The notes: generated by a model from the letters alone, not told the origin. Positions 1 through 6,622 are shown, counted from the stretch's first letter. The stretch: 11,451 nucleotides of DNA from Akkermansiaceae bacterium (GCA_018676385.1 JABHEX010000090.1:1-11451); one strand, 5' to 3'. Numbers and translations are program-made.

Positions 1-829
1 CGAATTCCATTCCTGATCTTCCCGCATATAGAATAGCTGCCGCAATACCGAAGGATGAAATAATCTCCACTGAGGGAGAAATCATATTGTCATATTTGAC
101 CACCTTCATTCGTGCCTTGAATAATTGCAGAACTTTAGTTCGAAATGCGGAGATTACTTTCCTCTGCATGTTGTATGCACGAATTTCCTGTGGCGCCTGA
201 ATACTGTCTGTGACCGAGGCCGAGATAGTTCCCATCTCAGATTGCACTTTTTCAGCTTTAAATTTGAGCCTTTTCGCAAAAATCCGAATGGGGAACACAC
301 ACATCGGTATAGTCGCCATACAAACCAACAAGAAGAACATCTCACCGCGCTCAATTGATTGAACCACCAGATACGTTAAAGCAGAAATCAATACCATCGG
401 CTGCTTGATCAAATCATTAGAAATATTGACCAACACATTACGCATCATTTGTGTATCGACCATAAGACGGCTTAAAAGGTCGCCACTTTTGTTTTGCTGG
501 AAAAACCCAACCGAAAGGAACTGTAACCTTTTAAATAGTTGGACCTGAATTCGCTCAAGCACTCGCCCACCACAGTATTGGATAAAGTAACTGTTGACGT
601 AGTCACACAGGCCACGTGCAAAAAATGCTGCGGGCAAAATTAATGCCACAGGTATTAATTCCACCCACGATATCTCATCACCCCTGAACATCTCAGGAAG
701 GACAGTTTTCATCATGTAAGGCATACCTAGGCCCGTCGCCACACCAAATCCTACGCCAGATAGCACCGCAAGCAGGAAATACCACTTCACCTCGAACAGG
801 TAGCGATAGTATGGGAGGAAACGCTTCAT
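1..829 (-). CDS. ABC exporter, MsbA-like, N-terminal membrane domain (partial)
   Basis: The gene starts with ATG at 829-827 and runs off the left edge, giving 276 residues. They form the transmembrane domain of a type IV (subfamily B) ABC exporter. Hydrophobic helices lie near residues 17-40, 55-78, 142-157, 161-184 and 252-271. The segment FFQQNKSGDLLSRL (about 109-122) matches the family's usual 'F(D/E)xxxTGDLxSRL' coupling region, and QEIRAYNMQ (214-222) matches the conserved stretch after the second intracellular loop. The nucleotide-binding domain (Walker A, signature, Walker B) would lie outside the window. By family such proteins use ATP to flip lipids, classically lipid A-core (MsbA), or export drugs or peptides at the inner membrane. 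An LptD-like gene in the window makes lipid A flipping attractive, but the substrate is inference. No strong ribosome binding site precedes the start. It lies 136 bases downstream of the lipoprotein gene on the same strand. Confidence 0.88.
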   Translation of the reverse strand, partial: MKRFLPYYRYLFEVKWYFLLAVLSGVGFGVATGLGMPYMMKTVLPEMFRGDEISWVELIPVALILPAAFFARGLCDYVNSYFIQYCGGRVLERIQVQLFKRLQFLSVGFFQQNKSGDLLSRLMVDTQMMRNVLVNISNDLIKQPMVLISALTYLVVQSIERGEMFFLLVCMATIPMCVFPIRIFAKRLKFKAEKVQSEMGTISASVTDSIQAPQEIRAYNMQRKVISAFRTKVLQLFKARMKVVKYDNMISPSVEIISSFGIAAAILYAGRSGMEF

Positions 830-965
830 AAATTAAGGGCGTCAGACACGGACGAATCACCGCATCGGCGTATGCTATTTACACTAGATATCTTGATGGG
901 GCAAGCCCGCGCAGAGCACCGGCATAATCCCAATAACTTCATCATGGATCTGTCTAAACCTTGAG

Positions 966-2657
966 CTACTTACGCGCGCCTTGTGCCTTAATCAGTTGCT
1001 GGAAAGAAGCTTCCTTCATCGTTTTCACTTCACCATCGATTCTCAAATATGTTCGCTTCCCGTCGATGGGTACAGGGGTATGCATGATAATAGTCGCCGA
1101 ATGATCCGACATGCTGAAACCAGGGATATAGACTAGCGATCTATCTTCGCTGTCTGCATGACATCTATTCAACATCGTAAGGGTGTCTTGTTTAAGATAT
1201 CCTTTCTGCACCAAGTCCTCCAGTTGCTCGGGGAATTTACCTTCATCTTGATCATACTCAAAAAACAGGAAATATAATTGCTTCATTTTAGATACCACTT
1301 GGATAAGCTGTGCTTTTTTCTTTTGTTTAAGAATCATGGGGGTCGCCATAGCTGCCATTGCAGAAATGGGAGCAACACTACTCATCATTCCATAACCTTT
1401 GTCTGGCATGGGAGAATTACCTACGATCAAAATACCGCTTTTCGTGTTGGCTAGACAACACGCGTAGCCGTGCGGCACATCATCCGCGGATAGGTTCGAA
1501 ACCCCTAACAACCCATCAAAAAGCGCTGTCGCTTCACCATCCTTTGGTATGTTCTTTCTAACCTGAATGACCTGCTCGACAAGCTCTTTGCAAAAATCTC
1601 CCGAGACATAAATAAGCCCATTACCTTTGGCTGGAAACCCTGTGGTTGCTGACTTGAAGTCGTCGCTACTGGATAATGTAGTTTTCCCTGATCGGCATTT
1701 CTCCAAGTAAGCTTCCGACAAGGAAACCAAAATGACATCTTTGGATTCGTCTAATATAATCACAGGTCTGAGCTTACCCATAGGCGTATCCATTTCTTCG
1801 GGTGCCTTGACAATCTTGAGTCCATCCCTCTCGCTGACTTCGGCATCCGCCTCGATATGCTCACCAAACTGCTTCCACAGCCACATTCCTCTCTCAATAC
1901 GTAAGGTCACAAGCATTGTTGGTAGCTCGACCTGCTCGGACACATTCCAGCGCTTCTCCCTGTCAAGGGATATGACCAATGTAGCACGTATATCCATCTT
2001 TCCTAATAAATCACCCACCGTCATCGAGCTATTAGCTATTTTTTCCTGCATTGCCTCAAGAAATCCCTGCTGTGTCTGTTCACCAAATGCGGCGCTCACG
2101 ATCAACATCGTTTGCCTGAGGCGGCGTAGATTCAACTCGAATTCAACCACCATATCTGCGTCGGCAGGAGCAAACTCTCCCGCTCTCCAGGCGGTCCCCT
2201 CATCGCCCATAACCGAGAGAACGCCACTGCGGCTCCCTCCAGTTTGGATAAACAACCGATTGTGCCATGCACTTTCATTCCATCGTGAACTTCGCCCCAC
2301 GGCATCAATTTTTTCTAACCCAAGGTCATTGACTAAATTCACCACACTCAAATTCAACGGCACTTCATCGGAAGTTTGCCGCGCCACATCAAGCAGTCCG
2401 TCCATGACTTCGGCGAGCTGTTTGAGATCCTCATCGATATGAGTTACTGATAGATGAGATCCATTAGTCTCCAGATTGCTGGCCACATTTACCAGCGCGT
2501 TGTGGAAGGATGGAGCTTGAGCACTATCCACTGATGCTAATTTTTCATTAGCTGATTCACTCGCAGTTCTGGTATTTCCAGCTTGTTGTTCTGGGCTTTT
2601 ATTGCAGGCCGCAAATATAATTAGAGCAACAGCGAACACGGTAAGAAGTTTTCCCAT
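966..2657 (-). CDS. Large predicted lipoprotein with pilin-like C-terminal segment
   Basis: The product has 563 residues. It begins with a lipoprotein-type signal, MGKLLTVFAVALIIFAAC, with the lipidated cysteine at residue 18. The -3 residue is Phe, slightly off the usual Leu. A Ser/Ala/Glu-rich linker follows (about 20-50), then a long mixed alpha/beta region (about 50-420) that I do not recognise. The last 140 residues resemble a type II/IV pseudopilin without its N-terminal leader. They comprise a Met/Ala-rich hydrophobic helix (about 427-443), a basic stretch KQKKKAQ (444-450), the helix VSKMKQLYFLFFEYDQDEGK and then 'FPEQLEDLVQKGYL' (475-488), which recalls 'NLKQIGLALxxYxDxxGKFP' of verrucomicrobial and planctomycetal prepilin-like proteins. 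A location on the outer membrane or periplasmic face is predicted; the function is unknown. It follows the rpmB terminator with no obvious promoter and precedes the ABC exporter gene. Confidence 0.85.
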   Translation of the reverse strand: MGKLLTVFAVALIIFAACNKSPEQQAGNTRTASESANEKLASVDSAQAPSFHNALVNVASNLETNGSHLSVTHIDEDLKQLAEVMDGLLDVARQTSDEVPLNLSVVNLVNDLGLEKIDAVGRSSRWNESAWHNRLFIQTGGSRSGVLSVMGDEGTAWRAGEFAPADADMVVEFELNLRRLRQTMLIVSAAFGEQTQQGFLEAMQEKIANSSMTVGDLLGKMDIRATLVISLDREKRWNVSEQVELPTMLVTLRIERGMWLWKQFGEHIEADAEVSERDGLKIVKAPEEMDTPMGKLRPVIILDESKDVILVSLSEAYLEKCRSGKTTLSSSDDFKSATTGFPAKGNGLIYVSGDFCKELVEQVIQVRKNIPKDGEATALFDGLLGVSNLSADDVPHGYACCLANTKSGILIVGNSPMPDKGYGMMSSVAPISAMAAMATPMILKQKKKAQLIQVVSKMKQLYFLFFEYDQDEGKFPEQLEDLVQKGYLKQDTLTMLNRCHADSEDRSLVYIPGFSMSDHSATIIMHTPVPIDGKRTYLRIDGEVKTMKEASFQQLIKAQGARK

Positions 2658-2695
2658 GCAACCAGTCTAGCTGCGCCACAAGATTTCTGTGAAGC

Positions 2696-2730
2696 AAAAA
2701 AAGCGACAACCTATCGGTCATCGCTTTTAT
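2696..2730 (-). terminator. Rho-independent terminator of rpmB
   Basis: Read on the minus strand, AAAAGCGATGACC (2728-2716), the loop GATA and GGTTGTCGCTTTT (2711-2699) form a 13-pair stem with two G-U wobbles, and the T run continues to seven Ts at 2702-2696. It starts 24 bases after the rpmB stop. It is the clearest intrinsic terminator in the window and should separate rpmB from the lipoprotein gene. Confidence 0.85.
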
Positions 2731-2753
2731 TAAATTTGATTGATGAGCTAAAC

Positions 2754-3017
2754 CTAGATCAAACCGGCTTTCTTCAGCGTGACATAGGCACCATTTTTAT
2801 TGATTGTCTTAATAGCTTTAGCACTGAGCTTAAGCTTTACATGACGTCCAAGCTCAGGAACGTAGATGCGCTTGGTATGTAGATTGGGAGAAACTGAACG
2901 TTTTACTACCTTGGTGACGTGCCGACCAATACCACCCTTCTTCTTAGCGAGACCAGAGCGGTGAACTCTACCACCTACACGGACACGGGAACCTCTGATG
3001 CTGCATACTCTGGCCAT
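2754..3017 (-). CDS. rpmB: 50S ribosomal protein L28
   Basis: This is an 87-residue, very basic protein of the large ribosomal subunit. It opens with MARVCSIRGSRVRVGG, the usual L28 start (M-x-R-x-C-x-x-x-G). The core 'SPNLHTKRIYV' (about 43-53) corresponds to 'LPNLHSHRFWV' of E. coli L28, and 'LKLSAKAIKTINKNGAY' to 'LRVSAKGMRVIDKKG'. Compared with the 78-residue E. coli protein, it has extra residues around SGLAKKKGGIGRHVTKVVKR (21-40). From memory, chlamydial L28 has a closely similar insertion (KKKKGIGLKVTGRTKR), so this supports PVC membership. Only one cysteine (C5) is present, so this is not the zinc-binding CxxC type. The start ATG follows an A/T-rich leader without a Shine-Dalgarno sequence. 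A weak promoter lies in the 84-base gap after the VanZ-like gene, and a strong terminator follows. Confidence 0.96.
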   Translation of the reverse strand: MARVCSIRGSRVRVGGRVHRSGLAKKKGGIGRHVTKVVKRSVSPNLHTKRIYVPELGRHVKLKLSAKAIKTINKNGAYVTLKKAGLI

Positions 3018-3064
3018 TACTTTAATAAATATTGAATTGAAAAATAGTTAATTGCGAGCGGCGA

Positions 3065-3092
3065 GAAATACACTTCGCTAGCTATCAGTCAA
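3065..3092 (-). promoter_or_regulatory. Possible rpmB promoter
   Basis: On the minus strand TTGACT (3092-3087, 5/6 to the -35 consensus) is followed after 16 bases by TATTTC (3070-3065, 3/6 to the -10 consensus). It sits in the gap between the VanZ-like gene and rpmB and would give a leader of about 40 bases. The -10 match is weak, so read-through from trxA remains possible. Confidence 0.25.
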
Positions 3093-3101
3093 GAGAATTA
3101 G

Positions 3102-3557
3102 CTATCTTTTACTGATCTCGCGTATTTTTTTAATATGCTTATGCATACGAGGTAACAAAATGGTGATTACAAGCAGCCCACCAAATGCAGCTCCCATGCA
3201 ATCCGCGATCCAGTCGCCAATATCATTTGCTGATCTACCGGGCGTAAATGACTGGTGATACTCATCCAGCCTACCAATTAGGCAAAATACCACAGACACC
3301 ATCGTGAAAACACGAAACCCAGAGCACTCTGGCCACTTAAGCCCTAAAAAGGCAGCAAATGCTGCACCCCCGCAAAGAAAATAAGAAAAATGCGCAATTT
3401 TATCCAAATGCGGGATCTTGGGAGCACTCTCTGAGTCCGGACTGCTTGCAGACAAAAACCATAGCGTAACCGTCCAAATAGCAAGCATACACATATATGC
3501 CGCGGGCCTCAAAGGAAGCCACGCGGCAAATTGGTCAATTTTGCGGGATATATTCAC
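3102..3557 (-). CDS. VanZ-like family membrane protein
   Basis: The product has 151 residues and starts at GTG (3557-3555), 28 bases after the trxA stop, with a weak GGGA just upstream. It has about four hydrophobic segments (near 18-36, 58-73, 83-97 and 117-135). The two family signatures are present: PHLDKIAHFSYF (49-60) and DEYHQSFTPGRSANDIGDWI (98-117), matching VanZ 'DKxxHFxxY' and 'DExHQxFxPGRxxxxxDxxxN'. Here the final Asn region reads 'WIADCMGA'. The C-terminus is basic and cytosolic in character (HKHIKKIREISKR). VanZ gives low-level teicoplanin resistance in enterococci. Stand-alone homologues are common in many phyla and their role is unsettled, so no resistance function is claimed here. 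The short gap suggests co-transcription with trxA. Confidence 0.85.
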   Translation of the reverse strand: MNISRKIDQFAAWLPLRPAAYMCMLAIWTVTLWFLSASSPDSESAPKIPHLDKIAHFSYFLCGGAAFAAFLGLKWPECSGFRVFTMVSVVFCLIGRLDEYHQSFTPGRSANDIGDWIADCMGAAFGGLLVITILLPRMHKHIKKIREISKR

Positions 3558-3585
3558 TATGTCCCGATTTAGTTGTTTTCAGCTA

Positions 3586-3906
3586 TTAAGCAAGTCCCTC
3601 AAGAGTAGACTTGAGCTGATCAAGCGTCACGTTTGCACCCGTGATCGTCTCTTTCACTTCACCATTTTTGAAGAAAAGCAGACAGGGAATAGAACGAACG
3701 CCATACTTACCAGCAAGTGCTTGATTGGTATCAACCTCAACTTTTCCAACAGCAGCGGTTTCGCCAACTGCGTCAGCTAACTGATCAATCAGCGGGGATA
3801 TCATTTTACACGGACCACACCACTCTGCCCAAAAGTCTACAAGCACGGGCTTGTCTGAGTTAATCACTTCAGCATCGAAATTGTCTTCATTATATGTATT
3901 TGCCAT
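3586..3906 (-). CDS. trxA: Thioredoxin
   Basis: A cytosolic thiol-disulfide oxidoreductase of 106 residues, the usual length of the family. The active site is WAEWCGPCK (26-34), with catalytic C30 and C33. The buried Asp is D24 in VLVDFWAEW. The cis-proline loop is R71-S-I-P-C75, and the ending ANVTLDQLKSTLEGLA matches the family's last helix. Residue 75, directly after cis-Pro74, is Cys where E. coli thioredoxin has Thr; this is unusual and could affect substrate choice or allow an extra mixed disulfide. By family it is reduced by thioredoxin reductase and reduces ribonucleotide reductase, PAPS reductase and damaged proteins. The ATG at 3906-3904 is chosen because it gives the normal N-terminus. 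It is preceded closely by a candidate promoter and a perfect inverted repeat. Confidence 0.97.
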   Translation of the reverse strand: MANTYNEDNFDAEVINSDKPVLVDFWAEWCGPCKMISPLIDQLADAVGETAAVGKVEVDTNQALAGKYGVRSIPCLLFFKNGEVKETITGANVTLDQLKSTLEGLA

Positions 3907-3912
3907 GGCGGA

Positions 3913-3940
3913 AATATGTACAGCCGAGTGGATACGTCAA
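3913..3940 (-). promoter_or_regulatory. Candidate trxA promoter giving a very short or no leader
   Basis: On the minus strand TTGACG (3940-3935, 5/6) and CATATT (3918-3913, 4/6) are separated by 16 bases. Transcription would be expected to begin about 6-7 bases past the -10, essentially at the trxA ATG (3906), so the mRNA could be leaderless. The ten bases TTGACGTATC recur exactly in the candidate recA promoter (7878-7869), also with a 16-base spacer, which supports both. Confidence 0.45.
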
Positions 3941-3972
3941 GAGCCGCCCGCAGAAATTTCCACGAACGGCTC
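3941..3972 (-). terminator. Long perfect hairpin upstream of trxA
   Basis: The 32 bases form a continuous inverted repeat when G-U pairs are allowed on the minus-strand RNA. The arms are GAGCCGTTCGTGG and its partner CTGCGGGCGGCTC around AAATTT. It begins 23 bases after the stop of the 26-residue peptide gene and abuts the -35 of trxA. Only two Ts follow, so it is a weak intrinsic terminator at best. It may end the upstream transcript or insulate the trxA promoter. Confidence 0.5.
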
Positions 3973-3995
3973 ATGAGAAAATGAAAACACCCAAA

Positions 3996-4076
3996 CTAGA
4001 GGGGTAGGTTGCCAGTCGAGAAAGCCAACCATGCAACTAAGCCACCAATGAGAAGCAAAATAATTTGTATTACCAT
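3996..4076 (-). CDS. 26-residue hydrophobic micropeptide
   Basis: A small open frame (ATG 4076-4074, TAG 3998-3996) encodes a 26-residue peptide. It begins MVIQIILLLIGGLVAWLAFS and ends with TGNLPL: one membrane-spanning helix with a Gly-Gly and a Trp in the middle and a short polar tail. It has no charged side chain. It lies 55 bases after the stop of the Pro/Ala-rich protein gene on the same strand and is followed by a long hairpin, so it could be the second gene of that unit. No Shine-Dalgarno sequence is visible, but that is common here. I do not recognise a family. A chance hydrophobic frame cannot be excluded; position, composition and the following hairpin favour a real gene. Confidence 0.5.
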   Translation of the reverse strand: MVIQIILLLIGGLVAWLAFSTGNLPL

Positions 4077-4131
4077 ATCGTTAAGTTAAGTTTTTGTGTT
4101 TGTTTGAATTAGTAGAAACATGTCAAAGCAA

Positions 4132-4629
4132 TTACTCGAAGAGCTTTCCCCAGTCACCATCGACCCATATACTAGCAGTGGCGATCTGAACACCAAGAAC
4201 TATTAAAGCAGCTACTAATGCGACGACCGAAAGCCCTGCTGATGCACCCTCACCCGACTCATCGGTATCATCAGTATCCGCAGTGCGAATAGTCGCAGGC
4301 TGAGTGGTTGCTACCCCGGGAGTCATTGGCTGCGTTGGTAAAAGCTGAACAGTTGCCTTGGGAAGTGCTTGGCCTGAACCACCCGATAAATTGCTAGTAG
4401 CAGGACCAGTAGCGCCAGGTGTGCTAAGTTTCACAGTGGGAGCTGGAGCTGGAGCTGTAGATGTACCACCAGCTTGCAATTGGACGGTCGGCGCTAAAGA
4501 AGGCGGTTTGGCTGGAGCTGAGCCGGCTGTTTTTAATGGAATCGTTGGTGCCGGCGCTGGTGGCTCGGGCTTTGAAGGGGCGCTTGGAGGGCTTGGTGCC
4601 TTAGGGATGTTGTCGTTGTCGTCACTCAT
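4132..4629 (-). CDS. Pro/Ala-rich repeat protein with C-terminal membrane anchor
   Basis: The chosen start (ATG 4629-4627) gives 165 residues: MSDDNDNIPKAPSPPSAP and onward. Residues 1-128 are disordered-looking, rich in Pro, Ala, Thr and Gly. They contain spaced copies of a short motif: APTIPLKTAG (27-36), APTVQLQAGG (46-55), APTVKLSTPG (63-72) and ATVQLLP (92-98), with a fainter ATIRT at 112-116. An acidic patch DTDDTDESGE (118-127) precedes one hydrophobic helix (about 132-157), and the protein ends in WVDGDWGKLFE. The likely topology is a long flexible N-terminal arm tethered by a C-terminal helix. I recall verrucomicrobial proteins with recurring 'TVRIxLPPKP' motifs, which may be the same class, but I cannot name a function. 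A frame extending to 4824 exists but looks non-coding. It is divergent from the protease gene. Confidence 0.75.
   Translation of the reverse strand: MSDDNDNIPKAPSPPSAPSKPEPPAPAPTIPLKTAGSAPAKPPSLAPTVQLQAGGTSTAPAPAPTVKLSTPGATGPATSNLSGGSGQALPKATVQLLPTQPMTPGVATTQPATIRTADTDDTDESGEGASAGLSVVALVAALIVLGVQIATASIWVDGDWGKLFE
4439..4456. repeat. GGAGCT hexanucleotide x3
   Basis: Three perfect tandem copies of GGAGCT lie inside the Pro/Ala-rich gene and encode part of an Ala-Pro run (residues about 58-63). This is a likely site of copy-number slippage that would lengthen or shorten the arm in frame. Confidence 0.7.
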
Positions 4630-4679
4630 AAGTAGTTTTGGTCTCGTTGGTGCAAGCATCAAGATCAATGCTCTTCGTA

Positions 4680-4710
4680 GATATAAGCATTGTTCAAAGG
4701 GACATGTCAA
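4680..4710 (-). promoter_or_regulatory. Candidate promoter of the Pro/Ala-rich gene
   Basis: On the minus strand a perfect TTGACA (4710-4705) is followed after 19 bases by TATATC (4685-4680, 4/6). Transcription would start near 4673, giving a leader of about 44 bases to the ATG at 4629. This also argues that the longer frame beginning at 4824 is not the gene. The rest of the 289-base divergent region (4630-4918) shows nothing I can name. Confidence 0.4.
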
Positions 4711-4918
4711 ACCCACAGCGAATTTTTTTACTCTAATTATTGCCCGTCTATCAAAAGCAAAGCATCTGACATCGTCGCAAGAACCACTGGCACAAGACCA
4801 GCACGGTAATATCACATCACCCACTGAACATACATTTGAGCAACCATAATGACCCCAATTTTCTTATGAATGATAGCTTGCTAACATTTTGAGGCATGAT
4901 AACTTCATTGTATTGACT

Positions 4919-6472
4919 ATGCGGTTACATGTTTATTATACAGTCTTGTCAATTTTGCTCGCTAGTATGTTACCTGCTAGAGCACTTGTGCACCGCTCTT
5001 ATGATTCTAATAAACACGACCCGTTCATTGGGTTTCCTAACCCCACGGCGCGAAACCCGAATTTTATTTTTAGCCACTTGGATTTCACGGGAGTTGGCTG
5101 GAAAACATCCGATACGCGCTTATTATATACGATGGTTTCACCTATTCACTTTGTAGGTGCCTCACATGTAGCTCCCAGCGCCGGTCAAACGATACGCTTT
5201 TTTGCTCCAGACAACACCATTCAATCGTTCGTGGTAGATTCGCAAACTATCATCACTCAATCAGAACAAACGGATTTGCTGATCGGCAAGCTAACACAAG
5301 CTATACCTACCAACTACAACATCCGTCATCATCCTTATTTGAATTTAACCAATGACAATGCCTACTTGAACGAGCCCTTGGTTATTTTAGGGACGCGAGG
5401 TAAGGGTGGCAGCCAAACATCAGCAGCATTTGCCAATGTCTCGGTAGATGATAGAACCACAAAAACCATCAGCAGTTCTTACCTCACCCTGGGCTTTGAC
5501 TCTGATGAAGTCCATTTTGAAACAGGAGATTCTGGAGGGCCTACGATGATCGAGCATGATGGTGTGGCTGCAATCATCGGCACGAATAGTGCATTTGCAA
5601 CAGCTCCTTTCTTGGGGACCATCGTCAATTACTCTAATTTTATACCTTTTTATATCAATGAACTCAATGCCGTTATGGAAACCGATGGATACCGCATGAC
5701 AAAGGCTATACCAGGCAGCACAACTCTAAAATTAAACCATCAAATACAATCCGAGACTATACGCGCAGGTCATCCTTTTGATATCAATCTAACGATCAAT
5801 AATACCACTAACACACTCGCTGAAAACCTCAGATTAACAAATACCTTTTCTCTTACCTCCAACGTCAGCAATGCAATTGGTGCAGACTGGTTTGACCAAT
5901 CAATAGCGAATACTACGATTGCCCGTAGGGCTAAACTCGAAAGAGGCATTAGTAGTAACTATGTTCTAACGCTTACAATCCCCGCTGCAGGTGTGGCACA
6001 ACACGGAGTCACATTTTCCTGCGATCAATTTCCTGCCATTACTCAAAATTTTGATATAACCGTCATCAGCTCATTTCTAAGTTTCGTATCAGAGCTTGCT
6101 GATGCCACCCCCACAGGTGATAGTGATTTAGATGGCCTCGGTAATTTATTAGAATATGCCTTTGGGGGTGACCCTTCTACACCATCACATTTGCTGCCAG
6201 AGACCAGCATTCCGCTACTCCCAGAGCTTAAAATGGTGAATGGTATCATACAGCTGTCATACCTACGCCATAAAGATTACGTAGAACGCGCTATCAGCTA
6301 CGACCTTAAATCAACCATCACAATGGCACCCGGAACTTGGGCTAATGCTTCTTCGCTGATCACCAAAACCACAGTGAATTCGATAAATACTGAATTTGAA
6401 CAAGTCACTTATGAACTTTCAAATACATCAAATCATCAGTTTTTTAGAATCGAGATTACACTCAACGAATGA
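4919..6472 (+). CDS. Secreted trypsin-like (S1) serine protease with verrucomicrobial C-terminal domain
   Basis: From the ATG at 4919 the product has 517 residues. It begins with a signal peptide (hydrophobic 5-18, probable cleavage after A20-R21-A22). The protease fold spans about 30-250. His83 sits in VSPIHFVGASHVAP, in place of 'TAAHC'. Asp119 sits in TDLLIGKL, in place of 'DIALLKL'. Ser205 sits in FETGDSGGPTM, followed by AAIIGTNSA. The triad is therefore complete. A beta-rich region follows (about 265-385). Then comes DSDLDGLGNLLEYAFGGDP (401-419), an Asp-rich calcium-loop-like motif common in verrucomicrobial exported proteins, and a C-terminal domain of about 95 residues ending FFRIEITLNE. 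Only one cysteine is present, so the fold has no disulfides. A TTG start ten codons earlier (4889) is possible but would put polar residues before the signal. It probably acts extracellularly or at the cell surface; the substrate is unknown. Confidence 0.85.
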   Translation: MRLHVYYTVLSILLASMLPARALVHRSYDSNKHDPFIGFPNPTARNPNFIFSHLDFTGVGWKTSDTRLLYTMVSPIHFVGASHVAPSAGQTIRFFAPDNTIQSFVVDSQTIITQSEQTDLLIGKLTQAIPTNYNIRHHPYLNLTNDNAYLNEPLVILGTRGKGGSQTSAAFANVSVDDRTTKTISSSYLTLGFDSDEVHFETGDSGGPTMIEHDGVAAIIGTNSAFATAPFLGTIVNYSNFIPFYINELNAVMETDGYRMTKAIPGSTTLKLNHQIQSETIRAGHPFDINLTINNTTNTLAENLRLTNTFSLTSNVSNAIGADWFDQSIANTTIARRAKLERGISSNYVLTLTIPAAGVAQHGVTFSCDQFPAITQNFDITVISSFLSFVSELADATPTGDSDLDGLGNLLEYAFGGDPSTPSHLLPETSIPLLPELKMVNGIIQLSYLRHKDYVERAISYDLKSTITMAPGTWANASSLITKTTVNSINTEFEQVTYELSNTSNHQFFRIEITLNE

Positions 6473-6479
6473 GCTTAGC

Positions 6480-6509
6480 TAGTGTAGGGAACTCCCCCCT
6501 CATGCACTA
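6480..6509 (+). terminator. Hairpin after the protease gene
   Basis: TAGTGTA (6480-6486) pairs with TGCACTA (6503-6509), with one G-U, around an inner GGG/CCC pairing. It starts eight bases past the protease stop. No T tract follows, so it is a weak terminator or an mRNA 3' stabilising structure. Confidence 0.35.
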
Positions 6510-6588
6510 ATCTCAATCGACGGTGGTTATTTTAAATCAACAATGATGGAAATATAGCAGTCCATTGAACAGAAGACCCTGCACTAAA

Positions 6589-6622
6589 TCTTCATTAATT
6601 AATTATAATTTATCAATGAAGA
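6589..6622. terminator. A/T-rich near-palindrome between convergent genes
   Basis: This 34-base element begins TCTTCATTAATTAATTA (6589-6605) and ends AATTTATCAATGAAGA. It reads almost the same on both strands, with two mismatched pairs out of 17. It lies between the stops of the protease gene (plus) and recA (minus), so it could act as a bidirectional terminator. The stem is A/T-rich and so of low stability. Confidence 0.45.

Noticed and set aside
1732..2442. 236-residue open frame on the plus strand opposite the lipoprotein gene.
   Set aside because: Ser/Thr/Ile-rich shadow of the real minus-strand gene, with no recognisable motif; the opposite frame has a signal peptide and a coherent protein.
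4630..4824. N-terminal extension of the Pro/Ala-rich protein beginning MGDVILPCWSCASG.
   Set aside because: Its composition (many Cys, mixed hydrophobics) differs sharply from the rest, and it overlaps a good promoter candidate (TTGACA-19-TATATC). The internal ATG at 4629 gives a coherent protein.
4889..4918. TTG start ten codons upstream of the protease ATG.
   Set aside because: It would place MRHDNFIVLT before the signal peptide, whereas the ATG at 4919 gives a standard signal sequence.
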